A stretch of DNA of 64,000 nucleotides, taken from CAZUMJ01 sp964621605. GTDB lineage: Bacteria > Actinomycetota > Acidimicrobiia > Acidimicrobiales > Iamiaceae. Below are positions 25,772-33,761 of the stretch, in pieces. The notes beneath the pieces were generated by a model that was not told the DNA's origin, did no database searches, and was given only the letters and a program-made list of their open reading frames with translations. Numbering within the stretch: position 1 is the first letter of the stretch; each line of letters starts with the position of its first letter. The DNA lies in NCBI GenBank assembly GCA_964621605.1, contig CAZUMJ010000001.1, positions 1 to 64,000 on the forward strand, in the 5' to 3' direction. Made by a program: the position numbers and the translations under genes.

Positions 25772-26935
25772 GTGAACGTGCTCGCCTTCATCCCGAGCCC
25801 GTCCACGAACGTGCTGCACCTGGGCCCCGTGCAGTTGCACGTGTACGGCTTGATGATCGCCTTGGGCGTGGTCGCCGCGGTGTGGCTGTGCCGTCGTCGC
25901 TGGTCAGCGTGGGGGCACGACCCCGACGAGATCGTCGACTTGGCGTACTGGGCGGTGCCTGGCGGCCTGATCGGTGCCCGTCTCTATCACGTCATCACCG
26001 ACTACAACCGGCTGTACGTCCACAACTTCAGTGGCATCTTCAAGATCTGGGACGGTGGGCTCGGCATTCCCGGCGGCATCATCGGCGGGGTGCTGGTCGG
26101 CTGGTGGTATGCCCGTCGGCGCGGCATGTCGGTGCCCGACCTCCTCGACATGGTGGCGCCCGCGTTCCCGTTGGCGCAGGCGATCGGGCGGTGGGGGAAC
26201 TACTTCAACCAGGAGCTGTACGGCCGTCCCACGACCTTGCCGTGGGGGCTCGAGATCAGCCCCGCCCACGTCGCAGGCCTCCCCGTGAAGTACCTGGGCT
26301 ACACGACCTTCCACCCGACGTTCCTCTACGAGATGTTGTGGAACCTGGCGCTTGTGGGGGTGCTGCTGTCGCTTGACGCCCGTCGCGGGAGGGGCGGCGC
26401 GCTGCCCGCCTGGGTGCCGTGGGGGGCCAGCGCGTTCTTCGGCCTCGGTGTGGGGCTCGACGTATTGCTGGTCGTGCAACGCCAGACCGAGCTCACCGCC
26501 GGGGTGCAGGCTGCAGTCTTCGTCGGTGGAGTCCTGTTGGGGGGCCTTCTGATCCGGGCGGTCGTGGGCTTCGACCGGCAGGGACCGCACCGGCGCGCTG
26601 ACCTGTTCATCCTCTATGTGCTCGGCTACGCGCTCGGAAGGCTCTGGGTGGAGTCGCTTCGCATCGACACGGCGAACACGATCCTCGGGTTGCGTCTGAA
26701 CGAGTGGACGAGCATCGCGGCGATCGTGGCTGCGCTTGTCGTGTTGGCGGTGCGTCGGCGAGGTGACGGTGTCCGCCCGAGTGAGCCGGTCGCCGCCGTC
26801 GACGGCAGCACCAGAGACGACGACGCCACGGGCGCGGACGCGGCGTCTGGCTCGGAGGACGTCGACGAGGTCGGCAAGAGCGAGGGTGACGAAGGACGGG
26901 TTGCGTCCGAGGGCGAGGCCCCGGCAGACTCTTGA
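25772..26935 (+). CDS. lgt: Prolipoprotein diacylglyceryl transferase
   Basis: About 387 residues. Family landmarks are HLGPVQLHVYGLMIALG in the first span, the loop GGLGIPGGIIGG and the signature GRWGNYFNQELYGRPT, which lines the phosphatidylglycerol site. Seven membrane spans are expected. An acidic, low-complexity C-terminal tail of about 55 residues is extra. It attaches diacylglycerol to lipobox cysteines, so it matures the many lipoproteins in this window. The start is uncertain: GTG at 25772 matches family N-termini, while GTG 25760 and ATG 25688 are also possible. Confidence 0.9.
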   Translation: MNVLAFIPSPSTNVLHLGPVQLHVYGLMIALGVVAAVWLCRRRWSAWGHDPDEIVDLAYWAVPGGLIGARLYHVITDYNRLYVHNFSGIFKIWDGGLGIPGGIIGGVLVGWWYARRRGMSVPDLLDMVAPAFPLAQAIGRWGNYFNQELYGRPTTLPWGLEISPAHVAGLPVKYLGYTTFHPTFLYEMLWNLALVGVLLSLDARRGRGGALPAWVPWGASAFFGLGVGLDVLLVVQRQTELTAGVQAAVFVGGVLLGGLLIRAVVGFDRQGPHRRADLFILYVLGYALGRLWVESLRIDTANTILGLRLNEWTSIAAIVAALVVLAVRRRGDGVRPSEPVAAVDGSTRDDDATGADAASGSEDVDEVGKSEGDEGRVASEGEAPADS

Positions 26936-26948
26936 CCAACCAGTCAAG
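26931..26948. promoter_or_regulatory. Inverted repeat CTTGAC-N6-GTCAAG upstream of the thiolase
   Basis: CTTGACCAACCAGTCAAG is a perfect 6-bp inverted repeat with a 6-bp centre. It overlaps the lgt stop codon and ends 48 bp before the acetyltransferase ATG. TTGACC within it could serve as a -35, so a bound TetR-like repressor would block transcription. A related 18-mer lies before the esterase gene at 51590. Confidence 0.55.
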
Positions 26949-26996
26949 TTCTGTGTGGTCGGGGGTCCGCGCGGCCGTCGGCCCGAAGGGAGCACC

Positions 26997-28208
26997 ATGC
27001 CCAACGCCGTCATCGTCGATGCCATTCGCACGCCCGGAGGGAAGCGCAACGGCAAGCTCTCGGGCTGGCACCCGGTGGACCTCGCGGCCGAGACCCTGAA
27101 GGCCCTCGTTGCCCGCAACAACCTCGATCCCGCCCTCGTCGAGGACGTGATCATGGGCTGCGTCATGCAGGCGGGCAACCAGTCGCTCAACGTGGGCCGC
27201 AACGCCGTCCTCGCCGCCGGCTGGCCGGAGGAGGTGCCCTCGACCACCATCGACCGCCAGTGCGGTTCGTCGCAGCAGGCTGCGCACTTCGCCGCGCAGG
27301 GCGTGATGGCCGGCGCCTACGACATCGTCGTCGCTGCGGGCGTCGAGGTGATGACCACCACGCCGATGGGTGCGTCGGTGACGCCCGGCAGCTTCCCGAT
27401 CGGCCCGACCGCCATGGCACGCTACGCCGAGGTCGAGCACTACGGCCGCAAGGGCATGCAGGGCCAGGGCGTCGGCGCCGAGATCATCGCCGACCGCTGG
27501 GGCCTCACCCGCGAAGACCTCGACCAGTTCTCGTTGCGCAGCCAGAACAACGCTGCACGTGCCCGCGACGAGGGCCGCTTCGACAACGAGATCCTCGCCG
27601 TGGCTGCTCGCCCGCGCGACAAGGAGACCGGCCAGCTCATCGAGACCGACGAGATAGTCACCGCCGACGAAGGCATCCGCGAGTCGTCGATGGAGTCCCT
27701 CGGCAAGCTGAAGCCGGCCTTCCTCCCCGAGGAGCAGGGCGGCAAGGTGACCGCCGGCAACAGCTCGCAGATCACCGACGGCGCGTCCGCCGCGCTGATC
27801 ATGAGCGAGGAGAAGGCCAAGGAGCTCGGTCTCACGCCCCGTGCCCGCTTCCACACCTTCGCTCTCGCTGGTGTCGACCCGGTCAGCATGCTCACCGGCC
27901 CGATCCCGTCCACGCAGAAGGCCCTCGCCAAGTCGGGGCTGAGCATCGACGACATCGACCTGTTCGAGGTGAACGAGGCGTTCGCCTCGGTCGTGCTGGC
28001 GTGGCTGGCGGAAACCCACGCCGACCCCGACAAGGTGAACGTGAACGGCGGCGCCATCGCCCTCGGGCACCCGCTGGGTGCGTCGGGCACCAAGCTCATG
28101 GCGACGCTGCTCAACGAGCTCGAGCGCACGGGTGGCCGCTACGGCCTGCAGACGATGTGTGAGGGTGGCGGCATGGCCAACGCCACCATCATCGAGCGCC
28201 TCGGCTGA
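26997..28208 (+). CDS. Acetyl-CoA C-acetyltransferase (thiolase)
   Basis: 403 residues. The acyl-accepting cysteine is Cys89 in DRQCGSSQQA. The other active-site elements are GGAIALGHPLGASG with its catalytic His and CEGGGMANA with the second Cys. The N-terminal AVIVDAIRTPGGKRNGKL is typical of FadA/AtoB-type thiolases. It cleaves 3-ketoacyl-CoA in beta-oxidation, or condenses acetyl-CoA. AAGGGAG lies six bases upstream of the ATG. Longer upstream frames overlap lgt and have no support. Possibly controlled by the inverted repeat before it. Confidence 0.92.
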   Translation: MPNAVIVDAIRTPGGKRNGKLSGWHPVDLAAETLKALVARNNLDPALVEDVIMGCVMQAGNQSLNVGRNAVLAAGWPEEVPSTTIDRQCGSSQQAAHFAAQGVMAGAYDIVVAAGVEVMTTTPMGASVTPGSFPIGPTAMARYAEVEHYGRKGMQGQGVGAEIIADRWGLTREDLDQFSLRSQNNAARARDEGRFDNEILAVAARPRDKETGQLIETDEIVTADEGIRESSMESLGKLKPAFLPEEQGGKVTAGNSSQITDGASAALIMSEEKAKELGLTPRARFHTFALAGVDPVSMLTGPIPSTQKALAKSGLSIDDIDLFEVNEAFASVVLAWLAETHADPDKVNVNGGAIALGHPLGASGTKLMATLLNELERTGGRYGLQTMCEGGGMANATIIERLG

Positions 28209-28347
28209 GCCGACTCCGCTCACCCAGCACACGCTCCTGGCGCGGAGGGTGGCTGCCGTTCTGCGGTGGCTGCCCTCCGCGCGGCGCGTCCGGCCTGGTT
28301 GCCTCGCCTACCTCGACGCCACCAACCCCCGTTAGCGTGGGAGGACC

Positions 28348-28599
28348 ATGAGCTGGCTCCGCATCGCCATCGCCGTCACCGCGGCCGTGGTCATCTTTCG
28401 TGTGGGCTTGGCGTTCCTGCGCACGTTGGCCACACCCATCCCGGAGCCGCCACCACCGGGCGAGCTCCGCAAGGTGAAGCTCATGTACCGGTGTCCGAGC
28501 TGCGGAGCCGAGGTCCGCATGACCATCGCAAACGACGAGCGGCCCGATCCGCCACGCCACTGCATGGACGACATGGAGCTTGTCACGCCCCCGGACTAG
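28348..28599 (+). CDS. Small membrane protein with zinc-ribbon-like knuckle
   Basis: 83 residues. One N-terminal span (about 4-24), a proline-rich linker (PIPEPPPPGE), then YRCPSCGAEVRM and a second Cys-bearing segment RHCMDDME. CPSCG plus a later H/C pair could bind one zinc. GGAGGA lies just before the ATG. Role unknown; size and layout resemble small actinobacterial membrane-anchored zinc ribbons of no assigned function. Confidence 0.75.
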   Translation: MSWLRIAIAVTAAVVIFRVGLAFLRTLATPIPEPPPPGELRKVKLMYRCPSCGAEVRMTIANDERPDPPRHCMDDMELVTPPD

Positions 28600-28846
28600 C
28601 CACCGGGCCTTTCCCACAGCCTGTGGACAACCTTGGGGAGGATCACAGGCTTGTAACTCGGCCGTCACCTTGGTTGCGCGACTGCAATGCATCTCTGGTG
28701 CTCCACCTGGCCTGGGTGGGGGGTGGCGTTGCCGCAGCTACCGGTGTTGTCTCCGCGTCTCTTGTGGTGTGACGAGTGGCGGAACCTGAACGAGCAGCTC
28801 CGGTGGGAAGTAGGCCGGCCGCCGGAGTCGTGGTCGCGGGCGATGC
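28600..28846. other. Intergenic region with one DnaA-box-like nonamer
   Basis: No gene is supported here. TGTGGACAA at 28622-28630 is the complement of TTGTCCACA, the high-GC actinobacterial DnaA box, and a degenerate copy TTTCCCACA lies at 28610-28618. One good box is not an origin, but the adjacent crgA-to-tRNA-Leu cluster is oriC-proximal in Mycobacterium. Confidence 0.35.
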
Positions 28847-29252
28847 CTACCGGGGCGACAGATCCTGCAAGTGCGTTCTGAGCCATACCGCGGTGCGGTG
28901 CTCGTCCCATTCGCCCGAGGCTATAGCGAGGACGGCCAGCTCGGCATCGTCCACCGCAGGCGTGGGTGCCCAGTCCACCCGTTCACCGACACGAATAGGC
29001 GAAGGGTCACCCACGCCGCTCGCTTGTTTCCGTCGGGTAGGGATGATTACGGGCCAAGCGGACGACGAGAACGGCGGCCTTCTCGACGAAGTCGGGATAG
29101 AAGTCGGTGTCGTCGAATCCTGCTTGCGGCGCGTGCAGCGCGGAGTCCGCGAGGTCGAGGTTGGTCGCCTTGATGACGGTGTCGAGGTCCCAGCCCGTGA
29201 TCTCTGCAGCAATGGCGAGGTAGTCCTCGAGGTCGAGGTACGTGACGGTCAT
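28847..29252 (-). pseudogene. doc: Doc/Fic-family toxin, frameshifted twice
   Basis: The first frame reads MTVTYLDLEDYLAIAAEITG through EKAAVLVVRLARNHPYP and stops soon after. The Fic core DGNKRAAWVTLRL continues in another frame from about 29036. The C-terminal part VDDAELAVLAIASGEWDE lies in the third frame from about 28979 to the TAG at 28847. Two single-base losses, at C3 and G3 runs, explain both shifts. With them repaired the protein is a full Doc toxin (HPxxDGNKR), a kinase-like Fic enzyme that phosphorylates EF-Tu. Real decay or homopolymer sequencing errors are both possible. It overlaps the antitoxin stop by ATGA. Confidence 0.82.
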
Positions 29253-29458
29253 CTTGCGAGTCGTTCGAGCAACTCGCGATCTTCCTCGATGATCAGCTTG
29301 ATCCGCGCCTTGAAATCCGGGTCGTTCCTGCGTCGCTCGATGCTCTCGCGCAGCGCCGTCTTCACGGTCTCGTTCAGGCTCTGACCTTCTGCACGGGCAA
29401 GAGCCTCTGTGTCAGCCGCCAGGTCGTCGTCAAGCCTCACCGTGAGATGCTTCGCCAT
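29249..29458 (-). CDS. Ribbon-helix-helix antitoxin
   Basis: 69 residues. The N-terminal strand KHLTVRLDDDLAADTEALA and helix SLNETVKTALRESIERR match the ribbon-helix-helix fold. The C-terminal acidic/basic helix would wrap the toxin. First gene of a toxin-antitoxin pair with the Doc gene, overlapping by four bases. Start is the ATG behind a TAGCAT box at 6 nt. It should repress its own promoter through the inverted repeat overlapping that box. Confidence 0.85.
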   Translation of the reverse strand: MAKHLTVRLDDDLAADTEALARAEGQSLNETVKTALRESIERRRNDPDFKARIKLIIEEDRELLERLAR

Positions 29459-29461
29459 GAC

Positions 29462-29477
29462 ACCATGCTACCATGGT
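29462..29477 (-). promoter_or_regulatory. Antitoxin promoter and operator
   Basis: ACCATG-CTAC-CATGGT (29462-29477) is a perfect 6-bp inverted repeat with a 4-bp centre. It embeds the minus-strand -10 box TAGCAT (29465-29470), six bases before the antitoxin ATG at 29458. This is the expected layout for autorepression of a toxin-antitoxin operon. Confidence 0.7.
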
Positions 29478-29752
29478 CGCATCGACGAACTGCTCGTGAG
29501 GCTTCCCATCCGTTCCGATCCCCGTCGCGAGCCTCCTCTCCCGGGTCATCGCTGCTAGCTGAAGTCCGGTCGGATCTCCGAGATGGGTGGCCCGTCGCCC
29601 GCCGCTGCATGGGAGAGACCCGACAGGCGCACTCGACGCAACGACCGACACCGCCCCAGGTCGCCATGAACGGCAGACAGCACCGAATATCACGCTCGCC
29701 CCCACACCCGATGGGGCTCTGGCAAGCACCCAACGTCAGGGTCAGGTGCGCC
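29478..29752. other. Intergenic region, nothing recognised
   Basis: Short frames exist on both strands, but none has a start signal or protein-like motif. No strong hairpin or repeat is visible. It separates the toxin-antitoxin locus from crgA. Confidence 0.4.
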
Positions 29753-30115
29753 CTACTTGTAGCGGGTTGCGGTGATGATCCCCGCCGTGATGCAGGCCAC
29801 GCCGACGAGCAGGTACCAGGCGCTCTCGCCGCCGGGCAGCAGGTGGACGTAGTTCAACACGATCACCAACATGCCCAGACCCAGCAGGGCGAACATCATG
29901 ATCGGGAGCCACGTCGGGCTCTCGTAGTACGACGACGGCGTGGGAGGCGTGTATCGGGAGCTGGCCTCGTCGGCGTGATGGGCGCCGGAGCGTGGCTTCT
30001 TCGCAACCGCCGGAGCGCCGCCCTTGGGTGTGACCCGGCGGCTGCCGCCGTCAGGGCGACCACCACCGGGGCCACGGCTGGTTCGCTTGTTGTTCGACGT
30101 GCCCTTCCCGGCCAT
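29753..30115 (-). CDS. crgA: Cell division protein CrgA
   Basis: 120 residues. A long basic, Gly/Pro/Ser-rich cytosolic N-terminus precedes the CrgA core: YTPPTPSSYYESPTWLP, a membrane span, the loop NYVHLLPGG and a second span ending ACITAGIITATRYK. CrgA is a small divisome membrane protein that binds FtsZ, FtsQ and penicillin-binding proteins in actinobacteria. The ATG at 30115 follows a TAGGGT box at 7 nt. Divergent from pabA, as in Mycobacterium. Confidence 0.92.
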   Translation of the reverse strand: MAGKGTSNNKRTSRGPGGGRPDGGSRRVTPKGGAPAVAKKPRSGAHHADEASSRYTPPTPSSYYESPTWLPIMMFALLGLGMLVIVLNYVHLLPGGESAWYLLVGVACITAGIITATRYK

Positions 30116-30122
30116 GGCGCCG

Positions 30123-30128
30123 ACCCTA
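30123..30128 (-). promoter_or_regulatory. -10 box TAGGGT of crgA, leaderless start
   Basis: Minus-strand TAGGGT lies 7 nt before the crgA ATG; the intervening bases have no ribosome-binding sequence. Confidence 0.5.
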
Positions 30129-30208
30129 GTTCGCGTCGTATCCCGGTCCGGAGCAGCAGCCCCGGGCGCCGGCGACAGAACCGGCTGGGAGCGGTACGGG
30201 GCCTCAAG

Positions 30209-30214
30209 TACCCT
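30209..30214 (+). promoter_or_regulatory. -10 box TACCCT of pabA/trpG, leaderless start
   Basis: TACCCT lies 8 nt before the GTG at 30223. Together with the crgA box it defines a divergent promoter region of about 80 bp. Confidence 0.5.
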
Positions 30215-30222
30215 CGACGCTC

Positions 30223-30804
30223 GTGGCCGCACGGGTGCTCGTGATCGACAACTACGACTCGTTCGTGTTCAACCTGGTGCAGTACCTCGGCGAGCTCGGT
30301 GCCGAGCCGCTGGTTTTCCGAAACGACGCCCGTTCGATCGACGAGCTCGTCGCGCTCGCCCCGGACGCGGTCCTCATCTCGCCAGGCCCGGGCACCCCCG
30401 ACGACGCCGGGCTCTCCAATGAGGTGATAAGCCGCTTCGCCGGCAGTGTCCCCGTGTTCGGTGTGTGTCTTGGGTTGCAGTGCATGGGCCAGCTCTACGG
30501 TGGCCAGGTCGTGCGTGCCCCGGAGGTGATGCATGGCAAGACGTCGCTGATCGAGCACCGCGGCGTCGGCGTGTTCGAAGGGCTGCCCAACCCGCTCGAG
30601 GCCACCCGCTACCACTCGCTCGTGGTCGCTCGCGACACGGTCCCCGACTGCCTCGAGATCACCGCGGAGTCGTCCGACGGTCTCGTCATGGGGCTCCGCC
30701 ACCGCGAGTTCGACGTCGAAGGTGTGCAGTTCCACCCCGAGTCCGTGTTGACCGCCGGCGGGCACCAGCTCCTGGGCAACTTCCTTCGCCGCGCACAGGG
30801 GTGA
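30223..30804 (+). CDS. trpG: Glutamine amidotransferase subunit of anthranilate/aminodeoxychorismate synthase
   Basis: 193 residues of class I glutamine amidotransferase. VIDNYDSFVFNLVQYLGE begins the fold, ISPGPGTP is the oxyanion loop, the nucleophile Cys is in FGVCLGLQ, and the His/Glu pair is in QFHPESV. It supplies ammonia to TrpE or PabB for anthranilate or folate synthesis; no such partner is adjacent, so trpG versus pabA cannot be decided. The location next to crgA matches the gene called trpG in Mycobacterium. Confidence 0.9.
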   Translation: MAARVLVIDNYDSFVFNLVQYLGELGAEPLVFRNDARSIDELVALAPDAVLISPGPGTPDDAGLSNEVISRFAGSVPVFGVCLGLQCMGQLYGGQVVRAPEVMHGKTSLIEHRGVGVFEGLPNPLEATRYHSLVVARDTVPDCLEITAESSDGLVMGLRHREFDVEGVQFHPESVLTAGGHQLLGNFLRRAQG

Positions 30805-30872
30805 TCTGCGCAGCCGCGTCCGCTGCACGATGATGACGGGTGCGGGAGCGGGAGGGCTCCTCAGGAGGAAGC

Positions 30873-33698
30873 ATGGGCATTGAAGACCTCACCCCCCGCG
30901 AACGCGCGGTTGTCGCGGCGGCGGCCGGTGGCGGGTCTGCGCAGGAGCTCGCGGAGCAACTCGGGATGAAGCGCCGCACGGTGGAGAGCCATCTCGGCTC
31001 GATCTACCGGAAGCTCGGCGTCTCGTCGCGCGCCACGCTCATCGCCATGCTCGCCGGCACCTCGTCGGCGACGCTGCCCGTCCCGGATGGCGTCGTGCCG
31101 CTGCGGGCGGCCGAGCTCGGGTTGCCGGCTCCCCAGTCGTTCGTGGGACGACACGAGGAGCTCGCCGCCCTCGCGGGAGCGATCTCGGCGGCGGCCGACG
31201 GCCACGCCACCTTCGTGTTCATCGGAGGCGAGGCAGGCGTCGGCAAGACGACGCTCGTCGCACAGGCGCTCGCCGACGACGGCCTGCGTGGGCACACGCT
31301 GCTCGTCGGACGCTGCGTGGAAGGGTTGGAGACACCCTTCGGGCCGATAGCCGACGCGCTCGTCGGCTACCTCGATCGCGTGCCGGGGCCACTTGCGCCT
31401 GTCGTCGGCCCCTGCGGCGGGGCACTCACGTCGATCCTCCCCGGGGTTGCGTCCCGCCTGCCGGAACTGGGTGACGACGTCGACCCCGCCGCGCGTCCCC
31501 GCCTCGTGGCCCGTGCCGTCGAGCACGTGCTGCGGCGAGCGAGTCGCGACGGGCCCGTGCTTGTGGTGCTCGAGGACGTGCACTGGGCCGACGCCGCCAC
31601 CATCTCGTTGCTCCGGTACCTCCAACAGGCGCCGGACCCGTTCCCCGTGGTCGTCGTGGCCACCTATCGCCGCTTCTCGGTTGGGCCCGAGCGACCCCTC
31701 GGCGCGCTCCTGCGCGACGAGGTCTTCGCCGCGCGCCATCGGTCGGTCGACCTCCAGGGCTTGACGCTCGCCGACACCCACGACCTGGTGGCGGCGCTGC
31801 GGCCGGCAGGCATCGACGACGACGCCGTGGCCCGCCTGCACGATCGGTGCGCCGGCAACGCGCTCTACCTGACCCGCCTCCTCGAACACGGCGACGACCT
31901 GGCCACAGGGGGGTCCGACGCGACGGCCGTCCTCGACCGGATGACGCTCGCCCGGGTCGATCGCATGGGGGCGCAGGCGACTCGCATCTGCGAGGTCGCG
32001 GCGGTCGCGGGCCTGCGCTTTGATCTGGCGGTACTCGAGGAAGCCTGCGCGGGCTTGGGCATCACCCCGGGGCACGTCGTGTTGGAGGGCATCGAGTCGG
32101 CCGAGCGGGCCGGCCTCGTCGCAGCCTCACCTGGCCAGGCCTCCGAGAGCTATCAGTTCGTCCACGATGTGGTGCGGGGCGCGGTGCTCGGCCGCGTCTC
32201 CGGGGCGCGGCGCGCCCGCATCCACGAGGCGCTCGGGCACGCGATGATCGCCCGTGGCGGTGTCGGGGCGGCGTGGGCGCAACAAGTCGCCATCCACCTG
32301 CTGCGCTCGCCGCGTGGATCGGATCACGTCGTGGCGGCGCACTTCGCCCTCGACGCGCTCGGTGACGGGGTCGCGGTGCTCGGCCCGGACGTCGCGGCGG
32401 CATTGCTCGACGAGGTGCTCGCCGCGCTGCCACCCGACGAGGACGCGGACAAGGTCTGCCTCGATGCCCTGATCGCGCTTGCCGCGGTGCACTACCTGCG
32501 GGTCGACCTCGACCGGCACCGCGGCGCGGTGCTGCGTGCGGTGGCGGTGGCGCGCCGCCTCGGTGCCCCCGTGGCGCTCGCCCGCGCACTCGCAGGGTTC
32601 CGTCTGTTGCCACGCACCGGCCTCGTCGATCAGGAGATCCTCGACCTCACCGACGAGGCGCTCGACGGGCTCGACATGCTTGACGGGCCCGAGATCTCGG
32701 CGCTGCGGGCGCGCCTGCGGGGTTACGCGACCTATCACCGCTCGATCGGCGGATCGGGCTTCACGGTGGCACCGGATGCAGAACGCGCGGTGCGCGACGC
32801 CCGAGAGTCGGGCGACCCTGCCGCGCTCGCCACCGCCCTGTATACGCTCGCGGGCGTCCTCACGGGCAGCCCGGACCTGGCCCGCCAACGGGAGGTGGAG
32901 ACCGAGCTGGCCCTCCTGCGCACAGAGGCGGCAGCGGAGGTGGACCCCCTCGACGGGTTGCGTCTCGCGGCGACCTTGGCGTTGCAGCGCGGCGACCGCG
33001 AAGCGTTCGAGGCGCACCGCGCGGCGCAGGCGGCCGGTGCCGTCCTCACCCAGAGCCGGTTCATGTTGTCGGTCACGACGATGTTCGACGCGGCGATGGC
33101 GCTGTGCACCGGAGACCTGGACGCAGCGGCCGCAGCGAACGACGCGCTCCTCGGGGAGAGCATGGGCGAACCGACGATGCTGCTCGCCTGGTTCGCGCAG
33201 GTGTGCGCGGTGCGCGTCGCCCAGGGTCGTGGCCACGAGGTGGTGGCCCTCGCCGAGCAGACGCTGCTCGAACACGGCGACCTGGCGATCGTCCGTGCAC
33301 TGGTGGCATCGGTTCTCTACGACGTCGGTGAGGGCGAGGTGGCATGGGAGGTGGCGTCGCCGATCCTGGCGAATGGCCCTGCGGCGCTGCCCGACGACTG
33401 GGTGCTGGCGGCCACGCTGGCGTACCTCACCGGCCCGGCGACGGCTTACGGAAGTGACGACGACGTCGAGGCGCTGCGGGAGCGGCTCGAGCCTTACAGC
33501 GGGCAGATGGTGGTGCTGGGCTCGGGGACGCTGCTGTTGGGAGCCGCCGACGGGTACCTCGGCGAGCTGTCCGACCGTTTGGGGCACGCTGCGGAGGCCG
33601 TGACCTTCCTCGGTGACGCGCTGGCGCTCGAGGAATCCTTCGGCGCGGCCGCGCTCGCGGCGCGCACGCGTGGACGCATGGGTCTGCTGCTCGGGTAG
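30873..33698 (+). CDS. LuxR-type HTH regulator with AAA/NTPase domain (N-terminal HTH)
   Basis: 941 residues. The LuxR helix-turn-helix is at the N-terminus (LTPRERAVVAAAAGG to SRATLIAML, about residues 6-60). Then comes a STAND-like ATPase with Walker A GGEAGVGKTT at about 117-126, Walker B VLVVLEDVHWAD, and a long helical C-terminal region of TPR-like composition. Usual LAL regulators carry the HTH at the C-terminus, so the order here is reversed. AGGAGGA lies before the ATG. It sits between pabA and pknB, where Mycobacterium has no gene. Target and ligand unknown. Confidence 0.88.
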   Translation: MGIEDLTPRERAVVAAAAGGGSAQELAEQLGMKRRTVESHLGSIYRKLGVSSRATLIAMLAGTSSATLPVPDGVVPLRAAELGLPAPQSFVGRHEELAALAGAISAAADGHATFVFIGGEAGVGKTTLVAQALADDGLRGHTLLVGRCVEGLETPFGPIADALVGYLDRVPGPLAPVVGPCGGALTSILPGVASRLPELGDDVDPAARPRLVARAVEHVLRRASRDGPVLVVLEDVHWADAATISLLRYLQQAPDPFPVVVVATYRRFSVGPERPLGALLRDEVFAARHRSVDLQGLTLADTHDLVAALRPAGIDDDAVARLHDRCAGNALYLTRLLEHGDDLATGGSDATAVLDRMTLARVDRMGAQATRICEVAAVAGLRFDLAVLEEACAGLGITPGHVVLEGIESAERAGLVAASPGQASESYQFVHDVVRGAVLGRVSGARRARIHEALGHAMIARGGVGAAWAQQVAIHLLRSPRGSDHVVAAHFALDALGDGVAVLGPDVAAALLDEVLAALPPDEDADKVCLDALIALAAVHYLRVDLDRHRGAVLRAVAVARRLGAPVALARALAGFRLLPRTGLVDQEILDLTDEALDGLDMLDGPEISALRARLRGYATYHRSIGGSGFTVAPDAERAVRDARESGDPAALATALYTLAGVLTGSPDLARQREVETELALLRTEAAAEVDPLDGLRLAATLALQRGDREAFEAHRAAQAAGAVLTQSRFMLSVTTMFDAAMALCTGDLDAAAAANDALLGESMGEPTMLLAWFAQVCAVRVAQGRGHEVVALAEQTLLEHGDLAIVRALVASVLYDVGEGEVAWEVASPILANGPAALPDDWVLAATLAYLTGPATAYGSDDDVEALRERLEPYSGQMVVLGSGTLLLGAADGYLGELSDRLGHAAEAVTFLGDALALEESFGAAALAARTRGRMGLLLG

Positions 33699-33761
33699 CG
33701 GGTCGCACCCGGCCCATCGGCCCGAGCCCCGAACGCGTCGGCGGAGTGGGATCGACCGGGG

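Noticed and set aside
28610..28630. Replication origin
   Set aside because: Only one good DnaA box and one degenerate copy are present, without an AT-rich unwinding region or dnaA/dnaN next to it.
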